Positions 42,529-51,183 of a DNA stretch of 64,000 bases are shown piece after piece (positions within the stretch are counted from its first letter, which is position 1; every line of letters begins with the position of its first letter). The notes beneath the pieces were generated by a model. The model was not told the DNA's origin. It worked only from the letters and a program-made list of their open reading frames with translations, and made no database searches. Position numbers and translations under genes: made by a program. This DNA comes from Roseburia sp. (GTDB lineage Bacteria; Bacillota; Clostridia; Lachnospirales; Lachnospiraceae), in contig JAHZFL010000003.1 of NCBI GenBank assembly GCA_019421345.1, forward strand, positions 36,416 to 100,415. Reading direction: 5' to 3'.

Positions 42529-42668
42529 ACCAAAGAAAAGCAATCGAAGCCGCACTGGCAGAAATGGGAATCACAAACGAAGCACAATTAAATGACGCGA
42601 TTAAGAGCATGAAGCCACTTAACCTGTCTTTAATGGCAGAACGGCAGCAGGAAAGGAAGGCGAGCTAA
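42525..42668 (+). CDS. Small phage protein, 47 residues
   Basis: A short helical protein (MNQRKAIEAALAEMG at the start, ERQQERKAS at the end). It is linked on both sides by overlapping codons: its ATG overlaps the previous stop (ATGA), and its stop overlaps the next ATG (TAATG). This tight coupling is the main evidence that it is translated. Function unknown. Confidence 0.7.
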   Translation: MNQRKAIEAALAEMGITNEAQLNDAIKSMKPLNLSLMAERQQERKAS

Positions 42669-43081
42669 TGGACCTTAAAGGAAATCAGGTAATAGCCGTT
42701 GATTTTGACGGGACACTTTGCAAGCAGGCATGGCCGGAGATCGGAGAAGAAAACGGGATTCTGATTGAACACCTGAAAGCGCAGCAGGAAACAGGCGCCC
42801 GCCTGATCTTATGGACCAACAGAGAAGGCGACCTCCTAGAAGAAGCGGTGGACTGGTGCAAATCCCACGGACTGACATTCGACACGGTGAACGCGAACCT
42901 CCCGGAACTGATCGACCTGTATAAAAATGATTGCAGGAAGATCAACGCTGACATTTACATAGACGACAAGGCAGTAAACCCAGTACCGTACAGACACGCA
43001 GCCGGAATGTTCGGGTTCAATCCTTATGCGAACCCAATCGACAAAGCGGAATTTGAGAAAAGGCGATCTAACCGGAAATAG
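42668..43081 (+). CDS. HAD-superfamily phosphatase-like protein
   Basis: A 137-residue protein. HAD motif I is VDFDGTLC (residues 11-18) with both catalytic aspartates; motif II is LWTNR; a conserved lysine and motif III acidic pair occur in YIDDKAVNP. Small HAD proteins of this kind are common in phages; the substrate (nucleotide or polynucleotide 3'/5'-phosphate) cannot be told. AGGAAGGCGAGC lies upstream. Confidence 0.8.
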   Translation: MDLKGNQVIAVDFDGTLCKQAWPEIGEENGILIEHLKAQQETGARLILWTNREGDLLEEAVDWCKSHGLTFDTVNANLPELIDLYKNDCRKINADIYIDDKAVNPVPYRHAAGMFGFNPYANPIDKAEFEKRRSNRK

Positions 43082-43339
43082 AAAAATCACGGAGAAGCAA
43101 AGGAGAACAGATAAAGAACAAATGTTCTAAAAATGAAAGCCCGGACGCGAAAATAAAAGCGGCCGGGCAATTCAGCAACAGGAAGAAGACGGCAGCAGTT
43201 GAACAGACTTTCTTCTTATTATATAAGGAATTTTCCTTTCCCGTCCTTGTAATGGGTATTAGTAAATCAACGAAGTATATATTTTTATATTTTATGATCT
43301 GGATCCATAGGGGAAGGTGAGAAGGGAAAGGCGGGGAAA
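43082..43339. other. 258-bp gap with palindromes before the HUH gene
   Basis: No gene was seen. AGAACA-AA-TGTTCT (43115-43128) is a perfect palindrome. GCCCGG-A-CGC (43139-43148) pairs with GCG-G-CCGGGC (43159-43168) across one mismatch and an A-rich loop. An AT-rich stretch follows (43265-43305). The position directly before a replication-type endonuclease makes it a candidate nicking origin. Confidence 0.4.
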
Positions 43340-44305
43340 ATGAAAAGAAAGACATTCGATAATTACGACTATGAAGAAGCGTTCCAAGTAGATCTGGATC
43401 GCGATATACAGAAGAAGGCAAGAAAGAATTTTGAGAAGGAACACACGCTGCAGATTTCAGACTATGAAGAACAGTGGAAAGAGCAGCAGGAGAAATTACA
43501 GGAATGGGAACTGGAGCGCCTACTAAAAGAGGGAAAGGTGAAAAGTCTTTACAGGACAAGCACCACGAAGGCGAAGAACATTCAAAGCAGATCAGAGTTA
43601 CTAGAAGCGCAGATATACCCGTCATTTTGCCACAAGGCAGACGTTCCACGCGCAAAGAAGGGCAGAGAAAGCAAACATTCACAGAAGAACCTAAACGACA
43701 AAAATTCAAGACGCTATTTTATACGCGTTGCAAATATAAACTTCGGGGAAAATGATCTATGGTGCACGTTTACATGGGACAAAGATCACATTCCGAGAGA
43801 CGAAGAAGCGGCCGATCGGGATATAGCGAACTTTATTCGCAAAATCAATTATAGACAGAAAAAGGCAGGTCGTGAGAATATCAAGTATTTAATTATTCCG
43901 GTAGTAGAAGGAGCCGAACACCCACACGTTCACATTATCATGACGGGGCAGGGGATAAACCGAGACGAATTAGAAGGATTATGGACAAAGGGAGAAAGAT
44001 CGAACACCCGCCGCATAAAGCCAGACAAAGATTTTCTTCTATCCGGTGTTGCTACATACATGACAAACAACCGGAAGGGAAAGAGAAGATGGAGAGGTTC
44101 AAAGAACCTCGTAAAACCGAAGGAACCTACCAGAAGTTATTCAAAATTCAAGAAAAGGACCGTTGAACGTATGGTCCGCGATCACGAAACATTAAAAGCA
44201 GAAATGGAAAAGGCCTATCAGGGTTATAAATTCCTTGATGCCGAAGTGAAATACAACGGAGTTACGGCGGCCTTTTACATATACGCACGCATGGTACGGA
44301 ATTGA
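43340..44305 (+). CDS. HUH endonuclease, rolling-circle replication initiator-like
   Basis: A 321-residue protein. After a charged coiled-coil-like N-terminus (about 1-120) comes a Rep-type core: a strand with LWCTFTWDKDH (140-150), the metal-binding HUH motif HPHVHIIM (194-201), and a candidate nucleophile Y240 in SGVATYMTNN. This order (strand motif, HUH, tyrosine) matches rolling-circle initiators of the ORF2/G2P type. The C-terminus is basic. No DnaB, DnaC, primase or polymerase was recognised in this prophage, so this protein may start replication. AGGCGGGG precedes the ATG. Confidence 0.78.
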   Translation: MKRKTFDNYDYEEAFQVDLDRDIQKKARKNFEKEHTLQISDYEEQWKEQQEKLQEWELERLLKEGKVKSLYRTSTTKAKNIQSRSELLEAQIYPSFCHKADVPRAKKGRESKHSQKNLNDKNSRRYFIRVANINFGENDLWCTFTWDKDHIPRDEEAADRDIANFIRKINYRQKKAGRENIKYLIIPVVEGAEHPHVHIIMTGQGINRDELEGLWTKGERSNTRRIKPDKDFLLSGVATYMTNNRKGKRRWRGSKNLVKPKEPTRSYSKFKKRTVERMVRDHETLKAEMEKAYQGYKFLDAEVKYNGVTAAFYIYARMVRN

Positions 44306-44325
44306 AAAGAAGGGAGAAAAGGAAA

Positions 44326-44820
44326 ATGAATCTTGCAAACATGAAGCGTTCAGAAACAACGGAGCAAATACGGCTTATGAACTGGGCCAGAACGAACGAA
44401 GCATTTATACCGGAATTAAGACTGCTTTACCACATCCCAAACGAGGGGAAGCGGACAAACGGAGGGATAATAAAGGCAGCCGGAATGAGAAAGGGTGTGC
44501 CAGATTTATGCCTTCCGGTAGGACGACATGGGTTTCATGGTCTGTATATTGAAATGAAATTTGCAGACGGAAAAACCACGAAAGAGCAGAATGCGTTTAT
44601 TAAAGCATTGCAGGAGCAGGGGAACAAGGTAATTATTGCATATAGTGCAGAGCAGGCGCGCGAAGTGATCAGAAATTATTTGTCCAGAGCGGCAGGTTTT
44701 AATCTGGTGAACTGCGAAGAAGCACCAAAGTCAAGAGATTATTGCGAAGGCGTACCGGTAGACTGGGCACCGTGTTCAAAGTGTGAATTTTTCAAAGAAA
44801 ACAAAGAAAGGGGGAGCTGA
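44326..44820 (+). CDS. VRR-NUC domain nuclease
   Basis: A 164-residue nuclease-like protein. The VRR-NUC (PD-(D/E)XK) core is visible: SETTEQIRLMNWA, GMRKGVPDLCLP with the catalytic Asp, GLYIEMK with Glu and Lys, and QNAFIKALQEQG. The C-terminal tail has four cysteines (NCEEAPKSRDYC, CSKCEFF) that may bind zinc. Stand-alone phage VRR-NUCs act in recombination or DNA processing. The start is slightly uncertain because AGG lies only 3 bases before this ATG. Confidence 0.85.
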   Translation: MNLANMKRSETTEQIRLMNWARTNEAFIPELRLLYHIPNEGKRTNGGIIKAAGMRKGVPDLCLPVGRHGFHGLYIEMKFADGKTTKEQNAFIKALQEQGNKVIIAYSAEQAREVIRNYLSRAAGFNLVNCEEAPKSRDYCEGVPVDWAPCSKCEFFKENKERGS

Positions 44821-44822
44821 GG

Positions 44823-45164
44823 GTGGCGCACATAGACGAAGATACAAAGAAAATAGTAAAAGCAATTGTTCACGGTGATAAGAAACGGCAGATCCGCAGG
44901 AAGAAAGGGAGACATACAGAATTTGACATAAAGGCGGAAGAAGCGATCAGAGCAGCACAGCAGGAACTCCCACTTGACGGAATGGACAGAGAAGCAAGAC
45001 GTCACATAACAGAAAAGATTTATACAAGCCTGCTATATAACATACCATGGGAATTGTTGGGGGAAACATATTGTTCAAGAAGGCTGTTCTATGAATACAG
45101 AATGGAGTTTTGCTATCTGATCGCGGTGAACATGGGAATTATAGAGCCAGAGGGCAGCAGTTGA
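44823..45164 (+). CDS. Putative late-gene transcription regulator
   Basis: A 113-residue, mainly helical protein. The C-terminal part (YNIPWELLGETYCSRRLFYE) looks like a sigma-region-4/ArpU-type helix-turn-helix. Proteins of this size directly before the HNH/terminase block are often late activators (RinA/ArpU-like). Start at GTG with GGGGGAGC upstream. The assignment is based on position and a weak HTH pattern. Confidence 0.5.
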   Translation: MAHIDEDTKKIVKAIVHGDKKRQIRRKKGRHTEFDIKAEEAIRAAQQELPLDGMDREARRHITEKIYTSLLYNIPWELLGETYCSRRLFYEYRMEFCYLIAVNMGIIEPEGSS

Positions 45165-45257
45165 CATCGTAAGAAGTTGAAACCATATGGCAGCAGTGGA
45201 ACAAAAACAGGTAAGAAACGATCGTACTGTTCGGATAGAATGAAAGAAGGTGAGACA

Positions 45258-45581
45258 GTGGCGAAAGAATGGACGAATGGATTTTATACGTCGAAACAGT
45301 GGAGAAAGACAAGGGATGCGTACTATCGCATACAGTGCGGGAAGTGCGAACGCTGCATGGCAGAAGTTATGAATGGAGTACGAAGAGTAGAAGATATTCA
45401 GTCGGGGATAATCGTTCACCACAAAAAAGAATTGACACCGGAGAACATACACGATCCAGCGGTGGCACTATCCTTCGATAACTTGGAACTGTTATGCGAG
45501 GAACATCACAACAGGCACCACAAGGCTAAGGCAAAGCGATACACATTCGACGCAAAAGGAAATTTGATCGAAAGCAAATAA
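45258..45581 (+). CDS. HNH endonuclease next to the terminase
   Basis: A 107-residue HNH nuclease. CGKCERC and LLCEEHHNRHH give the zinc cysteines, and IIVHHKKELTP with SFDNLELLC gives the H-N-H core. HNH proteins directly before terS/terL in HK97-like phages work with terminase in cutting cos DNA. GTG start at 45258 after GAAGGTGA; an ATG at 45240 would add six residues. Confidence 0.88.
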   Translation: MAKEWTNGFYTSKQWRKTRDAYYRIQCGKCERCMAEVMNGVRRVEDIQSGIIVHHKKELTPENIHDPAVALSFDNLELLCEEHHNRHHKAKAKRYTFDAKGNLIESK

Positions 45582-45705
45582 AAATATTTTTCCATTCCAC
45601 GGACCCCACCCCCCGGTATTTCCATTTCTGGACTTCCAAAGAGAACCGAGGGAGTGAGGTACAAAAAACCCTGCAAGTCGCGCGCACATAGAAGGGGGGT
45701 AAAAT
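45582..45705. other. Candidate cos region
   Basis: The 124-bp gap between HNH and terS holds a C-rich tract ending in ACCCCCC (45608-45614) and a complementary G run GGGGGGT (45694-45700), the latter also serving as the terS ribosome site. TCGCGCGCA lies near 45679. cos sites of HNH-type phages are often found here. No cleavage site can be named from sequence alone. Confidence 0.4.
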
Positions 45706-46095
45706 ATGCCGGAAAATACAACGACAACGCAAGAGAAAACTAAAAAAAGAACAAATTATCTGACAGAAGCGAGAATAAAGAAAGAGAAAGAAAAACTTTC
45801 TGAAATGTTTGCAGGAATAGAAGACGAGGATCGGAGAACACTTGTAAATGCAGTGATTGACGAAGCGGCATTTTTAAAAGTTGCACTTCTGCAGGCAAAG
45901 ACAGAATTGAAAAAAGAAGGACTGACAACCGAAACAAAAAATGCTTCACAGAAATTCATAAAAGCACACCCTTCGACGGCGATTTATGAAAAATACGCGC
46001 GTCAATATACGCAAATAATCAACCAGTTGATCGAATATTTACCGCCAAAAGAAAAGAAAAAAGTATCAAAATTAGCGGCACTAAGAGATGGATAG
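45706..46095 (+). CDS. terS: Terminase small subunit, P27 family
   Basis: A 129-residue DNA-binding packaging protein. A basic N-terminal arm is followed by helices: EKEKLSEMFAGIEDEDRRTL, VIDEAAFLKVALLQAKTEL, HPSTAIYEKYARQYTQIINQ. This is the P27-type pattern. It overlaps the large subunit by 8 bp. GGGGGG precedes the ATG. Confidence 0.88.
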   Translation: MPENTTTTQEKTKKRTNYLTEARIKKEKEKLSEMFAGIEDEDRRTLVNAVIDEAAFLKVALLQAKTELKKEGLTTETKNASQKFIKAHPSTAIYEKYARQYTQIINQLIEYLPPKEKKKVSKLAALRDG

Positions 46096-47770
46096 GCAGG
46101 AGAAGAAACAGAAAAATTATATTTTTGAATACCACGACGCAATCGCATCGGGACGTATTCAGGCAGGTAAATGGATCAAAAAGATATATAGAATTCTGGT
46201 TGAGGGTATAAAAAATAGGGAATGGGTTTTCGACCAAAAGAAAGCAAACAAGGCGATCAAGTTCATAGAGAACTACTGTCACCATTCGGAAGGAAGAAAC
46301 GACCTTCTAAAGTTGGAATTATGGCAGAAGGCAATCGTTTCAGCGATATTTGGTATTTTGGATAAAAATACCGGCTATCGGCAATTTAGGGAAGTTTTTC
46401 TGGTAGTGGCACGAAAGAACGGAAAAACATTATTCGCCGCTGCGATCATGGCGTACATGGCATATGTTGACGGGGAATACGGTGCGAAACTGTACTGTCT
46501 AGCCCCGAAGCTGGAGCAGGCTGATCTTGCCTATGATGCATTTTATCAGATTGTGCAGCAGGATGAAGAACTTTCCGAGATTAGCAAGAAACGCCGTTCA
46601 GATATTTACGTTTGGGAGTTTAACACAACCATAAAGAAGATCGCATTCAACTCTAAAAAGTCCGACGGTTTCAACCCGCACTTTGTTTTAAACGACGAGA
46701 TGGAAGCATGGCCGGGCGATCAGGGATTGAAGCAATACGACGTTATGGCGTCAGCACTGGGGGCAAGAAAACAGCCGCTTATATTATCCACATCGACGGC
46801 AGGCTATGAGAACGACGGCATTTACGATGAACTGATGAAGCGATCAACGGCGTTCCTGAAAAGCAGAGGAAAGGAGGACGTAGAAAAGCGTCTCCTTCCG
46901 TTCTTGTTTATCATTGACGATGTGGAGAAGTGGGACAGTCGCGAAGAATTGGAGAAGTCAAACCCAAACTTAGGTGTTTCTGTATCGTGGGAATACTACA
47001 AAGACAAGATCGCAGTTGCAAAAAAGTCGCTTGCAGCAAAAGCGGAGTTCTTAACGAAGTTTTGCAATATCAAACAAAATTCTTCCATTGCATGGCTTGA
47101 TTATGTGGACGTAGAAAAGGCAGCAGGACAGCATTTCACCCTTGAGGACTTCCGAGGGTGTTATTGCGTAGCAGGGATTGACCTTTCCAGAACAACGGAT
47201 CTTACAGCGGCTTCACTCATTATCGAGAAAGATGGGAAGAATTTTGTTATTACAAAATTCTTTATGCCGCAGGAACGCTTCAAAGTGGCGATTAATGAAG
47301 AAAATGTTCCGTACAACATTTTTGAACAGCAAGGATTCTTGAAAATATCCGGGGAACATCAGGTGGACTACAAAGACGTATTTAACTGGTTTATGGAACT
47401 TGTGAAGGTTTACAAGATCAAGCCGCTAAAAGTAGGATATGACCGTTATTGCGCGGGCTATCTGGTGCAGGAAATGAAAGAAGCAGGATTTCATATGGAC
47501 GACGTATACCAGGGAACGAACCTTACACCGGTATTACATACATTTGAAGGAGATCTGAAAGACGGCGCATACTGCCTGGGAGAAAATAACCTTCTTAAGG
47601 CACATCTTTTGAATGTGGCAGTTGATATTAACATAAACGACAGCCGCATGAAACCGGTAAAACTGGAAAAGCGCGCACACATAGATGGAGCAGTGTCAAT
47701 ATTCGATGCATTGGCAGTAAAAATGAAATTCCATAAAGAGGTTGGGAGACAACTTGCGAACATGACATAA
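46088..47770 (+). CDS. terL: Terminase large subunit
   Basis: A 560-residue packaging motor. The ATPase has Walker A ARKNGKT (108-114) and Walker B FVLNDEMEAW with D203/E204, plus the coupling motif STSTAG. The C-terminal RNase-H-like nuclease has AGIDLSRTTDLTA with its first Asp, VGYDRYCAG, and a final acidic residue in HIDGAVSIFDALAV. It belongs to the HK97-like/Terminase_1 group, which suits the upstream HNH and a cos mechanism. No lesions were seen. Confidence 0.95.
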   Translation: MDRQEKKQKNYIFEYHDAIASGRIQAGKWIKKIYRILVEGIKNREWVFDQKKANKAIKFIENYCHHSEGRNDLLKLELWQKAIVSAIFGILDKNTGYRQFREVFLVVARKNGKTLFAAAIMAYMAYVDGEYGAKLYCLAPKLEQADLAYDAFYQIVQQDEELSEISKKRRSDIYVWEFNTTIKKIAFNSKKSDGFNPHFVLNDEMEAWPGDQGLKQYDVMASALGARKQPLILSTSTAGYENDGIYDELMKRSTAFLKSRGKEDVEKRLLPFLFIIDDVEKWDSREELEKSNPNLGVSVSWEYYKDKIAVAKKSLAAKAEFLTKFCNIKQNSSIAWLDYVDVEKAAGQHFTLEDFRGCYCVAGIDLSRTTDLTAASLIIEKDGKNFVITKFFMPQERFKVAINEENVPYNIFEQQGFLKISGEHQVDYKDVFNWFMELVKVYKIKPLKVGYDRYCAGYLVQEMKEAGFHMDDVYQGTNLTPVLHTFEGDLKDGAYCLGENNLLKAHLLNVAVDININDSRMKPVKLEKRAHIDGAVSIFDALAVKMKFHKEVGRQLANMT

Positions 47771-47796
47771 AAGAGGGCTTGTGCCTTCTTTTTTGC
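47769..47796 (+). terminator. Terminator-like hairpin between terL and portal
   Basis: AAAGAGGGC-TTGT-GCCTTCTTTTTT forms a stem with one G-U pair followed by T's. It lies in the middle of the late operon and may lower portal transcription relative to terminase, or be a weak attenuator. Confidence 0.55.
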
Positions 47797-47880
47797 GTTT
47801 AGAAAATAGGTCAGAATTTCGCGATCTTTTTTTATACGATTGAATCATGGAAATGTAACAGAGCAGGGAGGTGAAGAAGA

Positions 47881-49200
47881 ACGGGAATTATAAGAGAGTT
47901 TATAAATTACAGGCGTTTTAAGTATAGCCCGATCTTCACGATCCGCGGAGAGTATTCAACTGGGGGAGGTCTGGACGATAGCGATATTATCGGAGCCATT
48001 GAAAATTGCATAGCGGTAAACGTGGCAAAGCTAATGCCGCAGGTTGTAAGAAAAGACGCCAGCGGAATGACGATCAAAGACGACTATTTAGCCCGCATTC
48101 TTTCTTTGCGGTGGGCGCCGGAGCTATCTGCATATGACGCACTTTACAAAATAGCGGCGACGTTAATTAGAAAATCAAATGCGTTTGCAGTTGTGATGTA
48201 TAACGAGGATTTCACGAGGGTAAAACAGATTATACCGATTACGGTATCTTCCTTTCGGATATATGAAGATGATGACGAAAATATATTATTCCGTTTTACA
48301 TGGGACTATGACGGGAAGATATATGTTTTGCCTTACCAGAATGTAATACATATTCGAGCACGATTCAGTAAAAAACGTTTTATCGGAACGCCGCCGGATC
48401 AGGCGATACAAACAACGCTTGAATTACTGGATGCCACTGGGCAGGTATTAAAAAACACAGTAAAAAAATCGGCAAATCTGAAAGGCTACTTGAAATATAA
48501 CAACTTCGCAGACGATGAAGAGCTTAAAAAGAAAGTCAGAGAATTTCAAGAAGCATATATGAGTGCCGAAAACGACGGTGGCATGGCAGGGATTGACAAT
48601 ACGATGGAGTTTCACGAGATCACGCAGAGAACACCAAACGTCCCGACGATGCAAAGCCAGTATTTACGCGATAACCTGTATCGTTATTATAACGTGAATG
48701 AAAACATTCTGATGTCAAAATTTACGGAAGCGGAATGGAATTCGTTCTATGAAAGTGTGATAGAACCGATTGCCATGCAGCTATCCCTTGAATTTACATT
48801 CAAGTTATTAACAGAACGTGAACGGGGATTCGGAAACAAGATCATTTTCAATTCTAACAGGCTACAGTATGCGACGTTGCAGACAAGAGCAACGATAGGC
48901 TCTACATTGTACGACCGCGGCATCATCACGATCAATGAATACAGGGAATTGATGTATTATGAGCCAATCGACGATGGAGATGTAAGAATGGTAAGCCTAA
49001 ACTATGTAAAAGCAGACGATCAGAGCCTTTACCAGACAGGACAGACAAACGGCGGCGCAGGTCCGGGATATGGATCGGGAGAGTCGACGGAAGCAGGTGA
49101 GGGGCAGCAGGCGGCGACAGCAATTCAAATTTTGAGAATGTTCGTGCCGGTAACTATGAAAGGCGGTGAAAAAGAAAATGCAGACACTAAAAGGATTTAG
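47881..49200 (+). CDS. Phage portal protein with ACG at the start position
   Basis: A 439-residue portal (HK97 type) if read from 47881. The frame is open from there, and its first codons (ACG, then GIIREFINYRRFKYSP) look like a normal portal N-terminus. GGGAGG lies 9 bases upstream, exactly where a start codon is expected, but the codon is ACG instead of ATG. The first standard start is GTG at 48022, which would remove 47 residues and has no ribosome site. Core features include SNAFAVVMYNEDF, NVIHIRARFSKK and LYRYYNVNENILMSKFTEAE. Its end overlaps the protease gene by 23 bp. Confidence 0.88.
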   Translation, partial: TGIIREFINYRRFKYSPIFTIRGEYSTGGGLDDSDIIGAIENCIAVNVAKLMPQVVRKDASGMTIKDDYLARILSLRWAPELSAYDALYKIAATLIRKSNAFAVVMYNEDFTRVKQIIPITVSSFRIYEDDDENILFRFTWDYDGKIYVLPYQNVIHIRARFSKKRFIGTPPDQAIQTTLELLDATGQVLKNTVKKSANLKGYLKYNNFADDEELKKKVREFQEAYMSAENDGGMAGIDNTMEFHEITQRTPNVPTMQSQYLRDNLYRYYNVNENILMSKFTEAEWNSFYESVIEPIAMQLSLEFTFKLLTERERGFGNKIIFNSNRLQYATLQTRATIGSTLYDRGIITINEYRELMYYEPIDDGDVRMVSLNYVKADDQSLYQTGQTNGGAGPGYGSGESTEAGEGQQAATAIQILRMFVPVTMKGGEKENADTKRI

Positions 49201-49924
49201 TTTCAAAAACCAGACGGCGACAAGCGCAGATTTGTATTTTTATGGCGACATTGTTTCCGACTGGTGGGGAGCATGGCAGGACGAAGACCAGTACCCGGAC
49301 GCGATCAAGAATTTTCTTTCAGAACAGGAAGGAAAGGACTTGAATGTTTACATTAATTCCGGCGGCGGTTCTGTATTTGCTGGAATTGCAATTTACAACA
49401 TGCTCAAACGACACGCAGTAAAAGCAAACGTGAAAGTCTATGTCGACGGCTTGGCGGGTTCGATCGCTTCAATTCTTGCATTTGCAGGAAGCGAACCGCC
49501 GGAAATTCCTGCAAACGCCTTTTTGATGATACATAACCCGTGGAGTTATTGCGAAGGCAACGCGGCAGAAATGCGAAAAATGGCGGATGATCTTGAGCAA
49601 ATCAGAACAGGGATTTTGAACGTTTACGCCGAACACCTAAAAGAAGGTGTGACAATCGACCAGATCGGAGAACTTATGGATGCTGAAACATGGTTGAACG
49701 GGGAGCAGGCGGAACAGTATTTCAACGTGAAGACAACCGAAGCGAAGGAATACGCGGCAGCAGTAGGGGACTACATGAAGAAAGCACACTGCAAGTTCCC
49801 GGAAAAATTAAAGGTTGCAAAGGTCGGATCTGATCCAGAGCAGAAGACGACAGAAGAAGTGGTCACAAGAAAAAGACAGGAGATCCGAGATCTCACAGTC
49901 AAAGCAATTATGGAAGGAGTATAA
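49178..49924 (+). CDS. ClpP-like prohead protease
   Basis: A 248-residue head-maturation protease of the ClpP/S14 fold. The oxyanion-loop segment INSGGGSVFAG (59-69), catalytic serine S95 in GLAGSIAS, and H119 in MIHNPW are visible; a third residue is expected near MDAETWL. It cleaves the scaffold part of the capsid protein. The ATG at 49178 has AAAGGCGGTG upstream. The charged C-terminal extension (about 205-248) may contact the scaffold. Confidence 0.94.
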   Translation: MQTLKGFSFKNQTATSADLYFYGDIVSDWWGAWQDEDQYPDAIKNFLSEQEGKDLNVYINSGGGSVFAGIAIYNMLKRHAVKANVKVYVDGLAGSIASILAFAGSEPPEIPANAFLMIHNPWSYCEGNAAEMRKMADDLEQIRTGILNVYAEHLKEGVTIDQIGELMDAETWLNGEQAEQYFNVKTTEAKEYAAAVGDYMKKAHCKFPEKLKVAKVGSDPEQKTTEEVVTRKRQEIRDLTVKAIMEGV

Positions 49925-49929
49925 GGCAT

Positions 49930-51165
49930 ATGAAGTATGAAGAACTTGTAAAAATGGGAGTAAAAGACTTAAAAGCGAGACTAAAGGATTTGCACACACA
50001 AGCACAGGTAGCAGCAGGAACAGACCTTGACGCGCTTCTGGAAGAAGCAACAACAATCAACGGTATTCTGGACGACGTAAAGAACCGGGAGAAGTTGGCC
50101 GGTATCGCAAAAGACGCAGAGGGCGGCGAAGAACCGACCAGTGGCGAAAACGGAGAGGAAGTAAAGGACAAGATCAGAGAGCAGCGCGGACAGAATTTGA
50201 AAAACGGGAAGGATGTCAAGTTTTCCGCGAAGAAAACAATTGGCGTAAATAACGCCCTTTCCGTTAGTCAGACTGTAACACCGGCACACAGCGCAAGCGA
50301 CGTAAAGGAGACATTCAACGACGTTTCTTCGCTTGTGGATCGTGTAACGTCCATCCCATTAAATGGCGGAGAGACATACCAGAGGGGATATGTAAAATCT
50401 TACGGCGATGGAGCAGGAGGAAGCGCAGAAGGAGCGGACTATAATGCGACAGAACCGGTTTTTGGTTATGTGACGATTGAAAAACAGAAGATCACAGCAT
50501 ACACAGAAGAACCGGAAGAAATGATCAAGCTTCCGAACGCAGATTATGACGGTATAGTAGAAGGATCAGTGACAAAGGCAATCCGTCGATACATGAGCCG
50601 ACAGATTCTGATTGGAGACGGAACTTCCGGGAAGTTCAAAGGAATTTTCCATAATCCAAGCGAAGAAAAAGATCAGGTTATTAATCCGGCAACCGATCTT
50701 TCTATGACAACGATTGATGACGCGACACTTGATGAAATTATTTATTCGTTTGGCGGAAATGAAGATGTGGAAGATGCAGCAGTTTTAGTACTGAACAAAA
50801 AGGATCTCAAAGCATTTGCAAAGCTTAGAGACAAGCAGGGGCGCAAGATTTACACCATTGTAAACCATGGAAACACAGGAACGATCGATGGCGTTCCTTA
50901 CGTTATCAATTCCGCATGCGGAGCAGTTACCGACGCGCAGACACAAGCAGACGTTTATTGTATGGCATACGGACCCTTAAGTAGTTACGAAATGGCGATC
51001 TTTTCTGATATTGATGCAAGGAAGTCCGTTGATTTCAAATTCAAGCAGGGTCAGATCGCATACCGTGCGGACATTTTCGCCGGAGGAGCAGTGGCAGCCT
51101 ATAACGGATTCCTTAGAGTGAAACGCCCGAAGACAGCGGCAGCATCAGCGCCGGGCAAGCAATAA
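49930..51165 (+). CDS. Major capsid protein, HK97 family
   Basis: A 411-residue HK97-fold capsid precursor. The first ~115 residues are charged and helical (delta/scaffold domain; KDLKARLKDLHTQAQVAAGT), to be removed by the protease. The capsid domain follows, with VDRVTSIPLNGGETYQRGYV, QILIGDGTSGKFKGI, NKKDLKAFAKLRDKQGR and FSDIDARKSVDFKFKQGQIA. It lies 5 bp after the protease gene. Confidence 0.94.
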   Translation: MKYEELVKMGVKDLKARLKDLHTQAQVAAGTDLDALLEEATTINGILDDVKNREKLAGIAKDAEGGEEPTSGENGEEVKDKIREQRGQNLKNGKDVKFSAKKTIGVNNALSVSQTVTPAHSASDVKETFNDVSSLVDRVTSIPLNGGETYQRGYVKSYGDGAGGSAEGADYNATEPVFGYVTIEKQKITAYTEEPEEMIKLPNADYDGIVEGSVTKAIRRYMSRQILIGDGTSGKFKGIFHNPSEEKDQVINPATDLSMTTIDDATLDEIIYSFGGNEDVEDAAVLVLNKKDLKAFAKLRDKQGRKIYTIVNHGNTGTIDGVPYVINSACGAVTDAQTQADVYCMAYGPLSSYEMAIFSDIDARKSVDFKFKQGQIAYRADIFAGGAVAAYNGFLRVKRPKTAAASAPGKQ

Positions 51166-51183
51166 CAGGAAAGGCGGCGGCTT

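Noticed and set aside
43068..43709. 213-codon minus-strand frame across the HUH gene start
   Set aside because: Opposes the operon and lies over the HUH coding region; no ribosome site or recognisable motif.
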